Part shown: positions 23,469 through 35,685 of the stretch, piece after piece
How the letters are laid out: each line of letters opens with the position of its first letter
How positions within the stretch are numbered: the first letter of the stretch is position 1
Assembly: GCA_022575985.1 (NCBI GenBank)
Contig: JAKSXM010000014.1
Location: forward strand, 9,114,001 to 9,178,000
Length of the DNA stretch: 64,000 bases
Source of the DNA: Anagrus nilaparvatae
Taxonomy: Eukaryota > Arthropoda > Insecta > Hymenoptera > Mymaridae
Direction: 5' to 3'
The notes under the pieces: model-generated
What the model was told of the DNA's origin: nothing
The model's input: only the letters and a program-made list of their open reading frames with translations
Database searches by the model: none
Translations under genes and position numbers: made by a program

Positions 23469-26400
23469 CCCTGGTACAAAATATAGCGCTAAATCAGCGC
23501 TTATTTTCAGCACTTATTTAGTGCCAAAAAAATAACTTAATTTTTATTTTTTTATTTTTTTGAAAAGCATTTTTGAGGGGAGCGTGGAGGGTGTTCTTTT
23601 AAAACGGCAGACAAGTTTTTCGAAAAAAATCTGAATGTTTAAAAGTAGAGAAACAACATAACTGAAGATTGTTTCGAGGGATTTTCAGGTAAACTGAGCT
23701 AGTATTTTATGCTTAAATTTTATAATTGAAATTCGCGGTCCCAAAACTAGCCAACCTACTCAATCGAAAAACTATTGTTTTTTTATGAAAAAAACATAAA
23801 ATAAAATTTTTCATAAAAATGAACCCCTTCGGAGTAATAGCTTAAGTAAAATTGTGATTTTTGCCAAAAAAATTTTTATAGCTTTTTTAAATTATCCGGA
23901 AATCTGGTAGTATTAAAAAAAAAATTTATATTACAAATATTAATTATTACAGTTGACAAATAAAAACATATTTTTTTTAAATTTTTATACGATTAATACT
24001 TAAGAAGATATGGCCTGGCAAAAGTAGCTATATAATTAAAAATTAAGAAAACGGATCGTTTTGGTGTGAATATCTAGGAAACTATTGCTTCCACAAAAAA
24101 ATGATAAGTATTATTTTGAAAGCAGACAAAAGTGGAAAAAGTCATAATGGTTTAATATTAGTAAAAAAAAAGTCATGGACAAAATAAACTTTTGTTCGTT
24201 CGCTCTAGCCTTCTAAGACTTGGTCTACACGAGTTTTTGTGTCACTGATTAAAAAAATTGAGTTTTTTTTTGTGAAAAAGTATCCCTTCACCCTTAAATT
24301 TATAACTAGAAATGCCAACATTTTCAGTCTTTGATTATTCTGAGATTATTTTTGTATTCTGAGACCCATAAATACTCAAATAGACATTTTAAAGTTGGAA
24401 AAACAGAGCTTTTAAAGAATTACATAGTTTTATGGGTGAAAGGGGTAATCAAAGAGCTAATTCACCCTCAAAATTGCCTTCAATTGCAATTCTGACATCA
24501 TTTTTGGATTCTGTTAACCAAAAAACCCATGTACGCATTTTAGAACTAACCTTAATTATTGCTCCATTTCCAAAAAAAAATTACCTGTGTTAAAAAGGAA
24601 GATATTTTAATTTTTTCGAAAAAAATAGTCCCATTTTGGGTCCAAAAATTTGAAAACCTCCAGAATCAGTCTTCAACAATTATTTTTTTAAAAAAATTGG
24701 CCAATTTTGGGTCAAAATATTTGAATTTTAAAATTTTTAAATTAAGCATAAAATTCTAGCTTGGCCTACCTGAAAACCCCCCCAAAATAGACTTTAGCTA
24801 TTATTTTTTTAATTTAAGTTTGATCGCTAGTAATTTTGACGACAATAGAAATCGATAAAATTTTTATATTATGATAATACACATAAAAATAAAATTTTAA
24901 GAAAATTGTCGTTTTCACTGGGAAAAAGTTTGATCAGGATAACCAAATTTTGGTTACTATCACCAAATATTAGCGTATCTATAACCAAATATTTTGTTGA
25001 TCAATTCTTTACCAAATTAATTAGTCAAAATTACCAAATATTCAGTAGAAATAACTAAAATAATTTTTTAAGAAATATTAGGTTAAATATATCTTAAATA
25101 TAATTTAAAATTGTAAAAAAAAATAATAAATTATTTGAATTATCCTAAAATAATTGTAAAAATACTAAAAAATATTAGTAAAAATTATCAACACACCAAA
25201 ATGTAAATCTATGTTCTAATTTTAAGTTTATATTATCGCATTATAGATATTAAAATATTACGAGACAAATTACAATAACATCAAAAAACTTTTTGCCTGC
25301 CTTGGCGTGAAATTTTTTTTGAAATTTCAGCACGCGTTTGAAGCCCAGTAGAGCAAAAAATAGTGTAAGTACCATGGGCAAAATACTTTAGACACTGGCA
25401 CTAGGCACGAGTGATATGTGCTCACGCTAGTGTCTAAACTGTTACGCTCTTGAAACTTAATATACTATTAAACAGTAATAGCTATGAAACTATATTTTAT
25501 TTAGTTAAATTAATCAAACTCATTTAAAATTACAAACGAGAACACAAAAGCATTTTTTTTGTATGCATTTTTTAACGAAGAACAGTTAATTATTTTTTAA
25601 TAATTTTCTGAGTTCTTACAAGAGTATACTTGAAAATGTTTCAAAATTTGTTAACTAAAAATAAAATGTTATGGTCTTAAGGTGGCTCACGCAGTTTATA
25701 AAAAACGAATAATATAAACTAAAATTTACTGGAGCTGAAGATAATTAAAAAAAAAACTCATTGAGCCCAAACAATACATAGGTTGCCGATAAAATAAGAA
25801 AGAAATAGTTAACAGAAAATTGCTAAATTTAACACGCCTTCTTATGGAAGTTGATATGGTTTTACTTCGTACTAATTCAATAACGAATCTTTTTAGATAA
25901 AATTGTACACACGTGTTATTTGACAAAAATGGAAAATTTTCCAAGAAAAAAATACACTAGTCGCCTATCAAATTATAAACATATAATTTTAGTCGCGGGC
26001 CCCTTTCAATAAAATGTTTTGTATTTTAAAAATTTTGTTTACACCACACTCATAAGAAAATGCATTATTATTAATAATAACTTCTAAATATTCACATATC
26101 TATAAAATAAATAATAAAATTTAATTAATTAGTTATGCCCCCTCTGATGCCACCTTAAAATATAGCCACCTTAATCTTGCTTGTTTTTTGAATTTTTTCT
26201 ATTACATTATTACGGCATAACCTTAAAATTTTAAATTTATAAGCGCACAACAAAAAGTTTATAATATTTAAAATTTTAAAAATTTATAATTTTTTTAAAA
26301 AATTAGCCACTATATTGAAAAAGATTTACTTTTTAATTCTTTTTTAATTTTAAGTTTTTTTGGTAAAATCTACTAAATATATGGTAAAATTTATTGAATT

Positions 26401-27465
26401 TTTTGGTTCTGATAACCAAAATTTTTGTCATCATTACTAAATGCAATTTTACTAAAATTTTGGTTATCCTAACAATACACTTTTTTCTCAGTGATTCGTT
26501 TAGGAGATACAAAGTTCTAAAGTTGAATCCTTATACATTGCAAGCATAGGAGCCAAGTCAAAAAACATGGGTTTGAGATTTTTATTTACTGTCAACGCCG
26601 AAACTGAACAATACAGACTGCCGTGCTATTTTAAAAAACACGTATCACAAAAATTTACGTTTTTCAGGAGAGCACATTTAAAGAATTTTGTCTTTTTCTC
26701 TAATCCTTTTTAATCCTTTATTTCAATAGACTTACGTGTTTTTGAGTTTTCAAAACTTAATTTTAGTATAAGATACGTGTTTTTTCAATAACTTCGTCAA
26801 AAATACGATTGCATATTTATTTTTTTTTAATTAGAATCTACACATCAACAGCTTTCCAAATATGTAAAAATCTCAAAAACGTCAATTTTTGTGTGACGTG
26901 TTTTTTAAGATTGCACGGCAGAATAGATTTAAAAAAAAAAAAATTGCACCAAGTAAATTCATTGATGAAGAAACTTATTTTTAAATAAATTTTGGATTTC
27001 ATGTAAAAGATATTTTCATTAGAAAAAATAAAAAACCAATGAAAATTTTATGGTGACAACGTCGCAGTTAAAATACACGCATAATATTATAATAATAATC
27101 ATGTGAATACGAACGCACGCCTATAAACATGATGCAACGTTGTCGCACTTTTTCTTTTATTTGACCTTCTACGAAAATGCTCTATCAAAATACCGTAATT
27201 TTAATTGTCTAGCGATGAACCTTAAAAGAAATTGGAATTTTTTAGAAAAAATTGGCCAAATTCGGGTCAGCAAATTTCAGTTACAAAATTTAAGCCCTAA
27301 ATTCTAGCTCTGCACACCTGAAAGCCCACCGCCCCATCCCGAAACAATACTTACCTTTTTTTATTCTACTTTTAAAAATTTACTTTTAAGATTTTTTTCG
27401 AAAAAATTAGCGATGATTTAGCGCAGAAAATAAGCGCGGATTTGGCGCTATTTTTTGCTCCAGGG
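23469..27465. mobile_element. 4-kb element with GC-rich imperfect terminal inverted repeats
   Basis: The left end CCCTGGTACAAAATATAGCG continues through AAATCAGCGCTTATTTTC. The right end read on the minus strand is CCCTGGAGCAAAAAATAGCG, continuing AAATCCGCGCTTATTTTC. AG flanks both sides. Subterminal blocks are also inverted (24680-24800 versus 27240-27350, sharing AAAAATTGGCCAA and AAATTCTAGCT). It has no transposase and encloses another element at 24917-26493. Confidence 0.65.
24917..26493. mobile_element. Nested 1.6-kb TIR element (CACTGRGAAAAA ends)
   Basis: The left end CACTGGGAAAAAGT and the reverse complement of the right end, CACTGAGAAAAAAGT, match, followed inside by an inverted GGATAACCAAA block on both sides. 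Multiple ACCAAATATT-like subterminal repeats occur at 24950-25060 and 26360-26480. A segment at 25300-25460 (TGCTCACGCTAGTGTCTAAA) is shared with 61820-61950. No ORF is recognisable. Flanks suggest a short duplication but it is not clear. Confidence 0.65.
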
Positions 27466-29250
27466 AGCCTCTCATGCCGCTTAACCCGACCGTAAATGAG
27501 GGCGTTTGGAAGAGTTCTTGTCTCAAGATCCGAAAGGGTCTTCGCTTGCGACGACAAACCTATCTCTTTCATCACATGATTTGCAGTACAGATCAAACAA
27601 CTCCAAATCTACATTTTAACCATTTCTAGATATTTAATGAACGCGTTTCAATTGATTTAATAATATTATTAAATATTTTTTTTTTAAATAAACATGTTTG
27701 TATACTAATTCGGGCACGATCTTTTCATAATTTCAAAAACAGGTTTTAAGATATTGTTATTTTAACTTTTAACCAAAACAAATACAAATTACATAAGCTG
27801 CACATGGAGCTGTATGTATACGCAGATAAAGATGTACGATGGGATAAAAAAGGAAAGATTTTAAATGCTTTAAATGATGCTTTAATTAGTTTCTAAGCCA
27901 TGTTATATATATTCAAAAAAAAAAAAAAATTTGGATATTTTTTCATTTCAATTTTTAATCTTTACTAGGGGGCAAGCCGCCTGCGCGCTGAAGCGCGCCA
28001 ACTCCCTCAGATCATATTGGCCACAGTAAAGCTGTGACTTAATTCATATAAATAAAAACCATTATTAATTTTAGTTTCAGAATTTACTCCAAGAAAAAAA
28101 TACATAATATCTTATCTGAATGCAAATAATGATTACTGTCCCTCGATGCTACGCACCTCGGGCAAAACCCTTTTCATACCCCGAAATAAATTTTTCTTTT
28201 CATACCCTGAAATAAATAAATTTCGGATACCTGACCCGATTTTCGGGTCACCGCACACCCCTAATAGTTATACATCCGTAGGATATAATATTTTAAAACA
28301 GTTACGGTATTATAAATTTTATTTGAAATACATTAATTTTGATAAGGAAATCATTTGAAAAAGTCATTATTCTGCACGCGCTAGGCGTGCGGCCATTCTA
28401 GTAGTATAAATGAAAACCATTATTATTTTTATTTCCAAAATTTATCTCAAGAAGTAATATATATCGCATCTGAAATCTAATATTTCATTATAGTTTAAAC
28501 ATTTTTTATTAAAATTTATAATTATTTTTACAGTTTATAATAATTAATTAAAAAATTAATATTTAAAATTGTTTTACAAATTTTTACACAGCGTCGTGCT
28601 CATGGTAGTGTTTTAAGAGAATCGATTATATAATTAGATAAAACCTGAGATGAAATTTTTAGAAGAATGTATAATAAAATGAGAAAATCATTATACATAT
28701 TTCTTATTTCCGTACTTATTTATGTATTTAATTAATTATCATTATAAATATCCAAATTATTATTGATAATTAAGTATTTCATAACATAATAAAATTCACT
28801 AACGAGTGTAAATGAACGAAGAACTTCTTGAATTTCTTGTATTCTATACCGCGCTTTAGCAACTCGGCTACCACCCAACAAAAAATATGAATTGGGCGAG
28901 TGAAAAAATCAGCGCGACCAATCAGACCACGAATAAATTAGATGAAAAATTGTGTCACATGAGTGTTACCTGTTTACAAATATTTAAACAGTGCGCTGTT
29001 TAAACTATAGAGCATCAATAAATCTATACCAATTAGATAAAAGCGATGACAAAATTTTTAGAAGATTGTATAATAAGATAATAAATTTTTGTATTTATTA
29101 TTTCCTTATTTTCTAAATATATTAATTATAATTATAAACACAACAAATTTTATTAATAATTAAGTATTTTTTAACTTCTTGTGTTCTATACCGCCAGCAC
29201 ATCGGCTAGAATCAAATAATAAAAAATATAAATAGCGTGTTTTAAGCACA
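27466..29250. other. Gene-free region with several direct repeats
   Basis: 27735-27960 is a direct copy of 31508-31740. 28040-28130 and 28405-28480 are direct repeats (AAAACCATTATTA). 28635-28880 and 29035-29225 are a second direct pair (TTTTTAGAAGA...TTCTATACCGC). Short GC-rich hairpins (GCGCGCTGAAGCGCGC) lie near 27975-27998. No gene was seen. Confidence 0.5.
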
Positions 29251-30029
29251 AATAAAAAAAACTCATTTTTCACGAAAATGTAGATATGGAGGTTTTTGAG
29301 CTGTATGGCATTGATACTAAACTGTCGATTATGTTTTCAAAAATGAAGAAAAATTTCTAAAGTTTTATAATTCGTTAACCCAAAAAAAAAAGTTTCGCTA
29401 TTTATTTAATTTTAATCGTAGAAATTGAAGTCTACCACTTACAAATTTTGTTTTCCTATTGCAGCCTTAGACCTTTTCCTCCTTTTTCGTTGAATAGATT
29501 TTGGAAGCGTCATTTTTGAAGATAATATTATTCAAAAAATGGTTTTTTTAATTTTTTAGAGAATATTTAAATAATTTAAATTTTCATAAAAATGAAACGC
29601 TAATTAAAAAAATATACGCAATTATAGTAAAGAAATTAGTTTATACGACAAAAAGAAAATCACACTGATGTTTTATGCGACTGCACACAGCACGACTGCA
29701 CAACAAAATTGTAATGAAATATTTAATACCTGACTCCAATTTTTTATATTTAAAATTTAATTTTTTTTATTTATTTTAAGATAAGATTTAAGCTTTCAAT
29801 ACAGAAAAACAATGAAATAGAAAAGTAAAGTGTATAAAAAAGGACCATAGTATTGGTGTGCCTTTGAAATTCGTATTATTTATTTTAAATGTTTTATCTA
29901 TATGAATCTTCTTCTCTTTCTAAAAAATGTAATATTCTGATTTATTTTTTTTTTCTTTATAATATAATATTTTTTATTTATAAATAATTTTAGGAGTAGG
30001 TAAAATGAATTTTTATGTTTCTGATTAGT

Positions 30030-30721
30030 TAGAGTTCCACGATACCAAGACAATACGATATTTTGACTAATATCGATATTGGTATTGAAAATATCGGTCT
30101 GGGCCATATTGGTCTTGGTATTGCAGAGCATAATATCGTATCGGTATTGGTAAATATCGAAATATCGAATTTTGAAATTTAAAATTTTTAAATGATGATA
30201 TTCTTTTTTTTAATTACTTTTTTATCAATAAATCCATAACCTCTATGTATTTATTTTTCTTTTATCTAAATTTATTGTAACCTCAATATGTTTTTTGTAA
30301 CTTCAAATAGTTTATTTTTTCGTTTTCCAAAATTTTTTGTGTTCAATGGCTGAAATTAATACAGGAGGTAATAAACTTACTTACAAAACGTATTTCTTGT
30401 ATTCAAAAGATGAAACTGGTGAAAAAATCGGAATTTGTAATTTATGTCGTGATAAAAATGTAAAAATGAAAAATGTGCATAAATTCTTGGTCCAGATCTA
30501 AATTGTGTGAAATTTTATGTGAAATATATTTTCTAAATAAAGACATTTAAAAAATTATTTTTTTTTAAACCAATACCAATACCAATACCACCAATATATC
30601 GACCTCTTTGGTATCGATATCGTATCGAAAATAGGACATCAGTATTGTCTTGGTATTGTCTTGAAAATCGAGACGATATCGATACGATATCGATATTATA
30701 TCGAAATATCGTGGAACTCTA
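30030..30721. mobile_element. hAT-superfamily MITE with 8-bp target duplication
   Basis: The ends TAGAGTTCCACGATA and the inverted CGTGGAACTCTA are flanked by exact 8-bp TGATTAGT duplications (30022-30029 and 30722-30729). Both the TAGAG-type terminus and the 8-bp duplication are diagnostic of hAT. The ends are rich in CGATATCGATA motifs. A remnant coding exon lies inside. Confidence 0.93.
30346..30501 (+). pseudogene. 51-codon remnant with a C-x2-C motif inside the hAT MITE
   Basis: The short frame has a CNLC motif after SKDETGEKIGI. hAT transposases begin with a BED zinc finger whose first metal pair is C-x2-C, so this is plausibly the leftover first exon of the autonomous parent. The His pair that would complete the finger is absent. 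It is too short to judge further. Confidence 0.4.
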
Positions 30722-31507
30722 TGATTAGTGTGGTATTAGTTTAAACAGCGCGCTTCGCTTCGCACCCCGTCAAAATTCAATGGCTGCATTTAAAATTTTT
30801 AAATTTTATATTAATTTGTTGAAATCTTCAATTCTTTTTTATTAAATCTTCTTTTTCTTTCTTTTTAAAAATTTTTTTTTACAAAATTTGTAAGTGGTAG
30901 ACTTTTTCTAAAATTAAAATTAAATAAATAGCAAAATTTTTTTTTTGGGGGTTAACGAATTATAAAACTTATTGGATCAAAAACCACCATACCAACATTT
31001 TTATGAAAAATGAGTTTTTTATTTCGGCTAAATCGCAAAATCGTCGCGTCTAAATTATCTATTATAAGCTGGTGCAATATCTATTTTTTAAACTAGAGAC
31101 AAATTATTGATTGTGACTTCGCGTGCAGTTGGTACAATATGCAAAAGTCGAACCCCATATTTCGTCCCGTGATTTAAAAAACACAGTTTTACATATAACG
31201 GGCAAAAATCCATCTCCCTAATGCAAAAAAAAGACTTTTTTTGCCCTAGATATGTAAATAATTATTTCTTATCACTTGTAATTTGCAAAATTGCATGGCT
31301 CATATACATGGTCCCTATATTGATAAAAAATTTTACATGAATTTCCGAGGATGATAAACTGTGATCTGGGGCATTCTTTTTTTTCGATCGAGGATTGTCT
31401 ATGATTTTTTGCATTGATTACGAGATGGTGTTTTTTATGGATTTTGATCCGAAAAATACATTGCTTAAAAAAATTTAAATATACTCTTAAAAAATTATAG
31501 TAGAGGT

Positions 31508-32390
31508 TATTTTAAAAACAGATTTTAAGATATTGTTATTTTAAATATTAATAAACAAAACAAATACAAATTACTTAAAACTGTATAAAACTGTGTGTTA
31601 GACTGTTGTACGTATATAGAAAAAAAAGGATGGATTTATGATTGGATTAAAAAGTAAAGAATTTAAATGCTTTAATTAGTTTCTAAGCAGTGTTGTGTAT
31701 TAAAAAAAAAAAAAAAAAATTTGGATATATTATTGTGATTTTAATTTTTTTATCTTTATAAAAGATATTATAAAGACCAATTTTAAAATTTAAAAGTCCA
31801 ATTTTTTTCACAATTTGATACAATTTATTTACTTATATCACGCACTTCCTTAATCACAAATATAAATAATTTTATTTAAAAATTAAATTTTTATTTATCT
31901 AATGAAAAAAATCAACTTTATTTTATTAAAAGATTGTAACAAAAAATTAGATAAATAAAAATTGAATTTGTATGAACATAATAATATTTTTATTTTTAAT
32001 GTAAGTTATTTAAGAAAAAAATTGAATCTACAAATTTTACATTGGTTAGAAAGAGAATAAAGATTAAAAAATTAAAATAAATAATATCCAGATTTTTTTT
32101 ATGAATATAGGTAAATAACATGGCTTAGAAACTAATTAAAGCATTTAAAATCTTTCCTTTTTTATCCCATCGTGCATCTTTATCTGCGTATACATACCAT
32201 AGAATAATCGCAGTAATACTTATTCTATGTACATACAGCTCCATGTGCAGCTTATGTAATTTGTATTTGTTTTGGTTAAAAGTTAAAATAACAAAATCTA
32301 TACGTCTTTTTACTGTGATTTTTATCTTAAAACCTGTTTTTGAAATTTTGAAATTAGGAAATACAAGATGAACAAAATCTGACAAAGACA
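31508..32390. repeat. Foldback of about 0.9 kb
   Basis: Arms of about 380-440 bp (31508-31890 and 31940-32385) are inverted; matching strings include AATTAGTTTCTAAGC and AACAAATACAAATTAC. A further direct copy lies at 27735-27960. The frame at 32125-32391 is within one arm and shows no domain. Confidence 0.65.
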
Positions 32391-33133
32391 AAGCATCCTA
32401 AATAATTCTATCTCTTTTACTCACGTGCAAAGGTAGCGCTGGCATTCACGCTTTACTATATTGGCTGGCATTAGAAAACTGTCACAGTTTCTTCAAGTGT
32501 TCTTTTTGTAGAAGAAAGCTATAAAATTGAAGCTCCTGCTGCATTTTGTTTTCCATTTTGTATATAAAATTATAAAAATAATAATGGCACCAAGTAACCA
32601 AATTAAAAATATAAAGTAAGTTCTATAAAAGAAGCATTTATACAAAAAATTTTAGTTATAAGTACCCAAAAAATTTTTTTTTTGAGCCGAAATTCGTAAA
32701 TCTCCTCCTACGTGCCAGATCAATCCTCCCGAATCGACCTATATTTTTAGGAGGTGGAGGTACACAAAAAATACGTAAACATATACACCTGTGCTTAATA
32801 AATTAAAAGTATGATATTCATAAAAATTTTAGCCCTTTAGCTTTCAATCTTCCCGATTTTTTCCAGAGTCAAACTATTTCGGCATTTTTCTCCTATTCCG
32901 GGACCAAATTTTAAAATTATAAGAATCCATCACTATTAAAAATTACTCCTGTGATTCTACGATAAAATTAGTAAATTTACGAAAAATAAGTAAATTTCGA
33001 AAAAATTCGTAAATTTACTAATCTTCGTAAAATTAAATTTTCAAAAAAATTCGCGATTTTTTGATTCTTCGTAAATTTACGACAAATGTAGTAAATTAAC
33101 GATTTATTTTTTCTTAAAATTTTCGACAAAATC
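32391..33133. other. Intergenic; possible orphan first exon; CGTAAATTTACG motifs
   Basis: At 32584 an ATG starts MAPSNQIKNIK and meets a consensus donor GTAAGTTC, which could be the first coding exon of an unseen gene; nothing downstream continues it. 32955-33120 holds repeats of GTAAATTTACG-like palindromes. Confidence 0.3.
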
Positions 33134-34509
33134 GTAAAGGACCCCGCACCATTAGCATTGGAAAATTGCAAATGGTGCAATTTACTTCAAACTTTGGGAA
33201 ACGATAGTTCAAGAGATTTTGAAACGAAAATGTCTTATGGAAAAATCGGAAATATTCATTCCCTTTTGAGATACGGAGGCTAGAAGTGTAAAAAAGTTAA
33301 AAAATTATTTTGCTGATACAGAAGACGTAAGTAAAAGATTTTCCTTGTAGGGATTACCATATGAATCAAGATTGGGTTTCAATATGTTTTATGGGTCACT
33401 GATTCTAATAATGATGTTCCTAAAAACCCAAATGTACGTTTCAGCCCTTAAAGGGCAAAAATGGCCTTTTAAGGGTTTCTAAGTACAAATCATAAATGCT
33501 TACATCATAACTCAAGCTATATGTTTTTTGGGTCACTGAGTCCAATAATGATGTTCCTAAAAACCCAAACGTATGTGTTAGCCCTTAAAGGGCAAAAATG
33601 ACCCTTTTAAGGGATTTTAAGTACAAATCATAAACGATTACACCATAACTCAAACTATATGTTTTTTGGGTCACTGATTCCAATAATGATGGTCCTAAAA
33701 ACCCAAACGCATGTGTTAGCCCTTAAGGGCAAAAATAGCCCTTTTAAGGGTTTATAAGTACAAATCATAAATGCTTACATCATAACTCAAACTATACGTT
33801 TTTTGGGTCACTGATTCATACATAGTAAGCCCTAAAAATGGCAACTTTGCCCTATAAGGGCTTCAGAAATACTGTTAGGATTTTCAGATCGTCGTCAAGT
33901 AATTTTGCCACCCAAAAAGTGTTTATCTTGAGTTTTTTACATTGTTCTCAAGGATCTTACAAGAAAAAGACCTAAAAAGGGCAATGTAGCCCTTTGAGAA
34001 CTCTTCATAAACCATTTGGGTTTCGTGACGACCATCATTGAGTTTATCCTCCATAATATCGTAGAGTTTGAGTTATGATGTAAGCATTTATGATTTGTAC
34101 TTAGAAACCCTTAAAAGGGCCATTTTTGCCCTTTAAGGGCTAACACATACGTTTGGATTTTTAGGAACATCATTATTGGACTCAGTGATCCAAAAAACAT
34201 ATAGCTTGAGTTATGAAGTAAGCATTAATGATTTGTACTTAGAAACCCTTAAAAGGGCCATTTTTGCCCTTTAAGGGCTAACGCATACGTTTGGGTTTTT
34301 AGGAACATCATTATTGGAATCAGTGACCAATAAAACATATTGAAATCCAATCTTAATTTAGACGGTAAGCCCTATAGGAAAAATCTTTTACTTACCTCTT
34401 CTGTATCAGCAAAATAATTTTTTAACTTTTTTACACTTCTAGCCTCCGTATCGCAAAAGGGAATGAATATTTTCGATTTTTCCATAAGACATTTTCGTTT
34501 CAAAATTTC
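33134..34509. mobile_element. Foldback element that hosts the CACTA-like insertion (main part)
   Basis: The left end GTAAAGGACCCCGCACC is matched by GGTGCGGGGTCCTTTAC at 56190-56206, beyond the giant insertion. The left arm (33134 to about 33890) and right arm (about 33890-34509 plus 56126-56206) are inverted copies. Both arms contain tandem units of about 123 bp with GGGTCACTGA, CCTAAAAACCCAAA and CCCTTAAAGGGC (about three units left, two right). The left arm keeps the uninterrupted form of the CACTA insertion site at 33204-33227. Confidence 0.85.
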
Positions 34510-34814
34510 CACTGGTGAAAATATAAAAAGTTTTAAAGAATTCCTAAGCATGCAAAAATGGTGAAAAATTGTATAATTTTAGTTCAAAGTAGAGGAAAAG
34601 TTTAAAAAAAGTATGCAAAAGTATGCAAAAGAATTCTTTAAAAGTGTACATTTTGTTCATAATTCGCCGGTCCCCAGAATACTTTTGAACACTTTTGCTC
34701 ACTTTTTCCATTCATAGGATCATATTTTCTTCTTTTTCAATTAAAATGAGCAAAATTAAATTGTTTATATCAATGGGGTGTAATAGCTACGATATTGTTA
34801 AAATGTTTGATTTA
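34510..34814 (+). repeat. Left terminal inverted repeat of the CACTA-like element
   Basis: Matches 55821-56125 in reverse complement with few differences over about 305 bp. It contains a tandem GTATGCAAAA motif and the block GCCGGTCCCCAGAATAC. Confidence 0.9.
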
Positions 34815-35180
34815 TTATATAATAAAAAAAATTATTTTACATATTTAAGTTTATTGTAGGTAGGAGCAAGAAAAAGAGAATAATTTTATACTGTCAAACT
34901 CATGCTATTTATTTATAAATTTATTTTCATTTATTTACAATAAAATATATTACATATACATAACAAGTAAAGTCTTTGCAATAACTTTAAAAAAATAGTG
35001 GTAAAATTTATTAAATGAGGCAGTGGGTAATCGGACATTTAATTAAATAATAAAATTTATTACAAAAAATTTAACTTTACACTCCACAAATAATAATAAT
35101 AATAATAATCCATTATTTGATACCACAAAAGTAGTAAAAACATATATCTTTTTACAATAGATTTTCTTTTTAATATATAT

Positions 35181-35517
35181 GGGTGGTTCTCACAGAAACG
35201 GTATACATAGTGCCCCTCTATTGATATCCGAAACTAAAGCTCTTTTACACATTTTTTTCTTTTAATAAGTTCATAAATAATATTTTTTTAAAGTCACAAC
35301 CTACTATGCATATATGTCGCCACCGTCTGCATAAATAAAAAAATCACATTAGAATAACATGTAGAATGTATTTTAACATTTGTAGCAGTACCACTGAAAA
35401 TTTTAGGTTTTTGGACCTTGATAAACATAAAAATACAAAAAAATTTTTTTAAAATATAATTTAATTAGTGATGTGCCGTAAACAACAAAAAATATACAGT
35501 TCCAGTGAAAACCACCC
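35181..35517. mobile_element. MITE inside the CACTA-like element
   Basis: The left end GGGTGGTTCTCACAG and right end (minus) GGGTGGTTTTCACTGGAAC are inverted, in an ATATAT context on both sides. It is related to 38916-39291 (shared AATACATAG/GATATCC blocks). It lies downstream of the transposase stop. Confidence 0.65.
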
Positions 35518-35685
35518 ATATATAATAATTAAAGTAAAATATAATATAATAAAATTGTAAATATATAATATATAGTAATTATAGTGTATTATACATGTTT
35601 TAGATAAGTTAAACTATCACAGTCATTTTAAGTACATATACAAATTTACTAAAAATCAGTAAGTAAACAAGTATTGAAGCTGTAC

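Larger units (their letters stand above)
29255..31030. mobile_element. Foldback element interrupted by a hAT MITE
   Basis: The arms at about 29255-29460 and 30880-31030 are inverted copies. Shared strings are AAATTTTGTAAGTGGTAGAC on the plus strand at 30885-30910 against its complement near 29430-29455, and a GTTAACGAATTATAAAACTT-like block. The interior contains the complete hAT MITE. Confidence 0.65.

Noticed and set aside
32125..32391. 88-codon minus-strand frame
   Set aside because: It lies wholly inside a foldback arm that has a direct copy at 27.7 kb; no domain and low-complexity composition.
32584..32616. ATG exon MAPSNQIKNIK with consensus donor
   Set aside because: No downstream exon could be found; mentioned only as a possibility in the intergenic entry.
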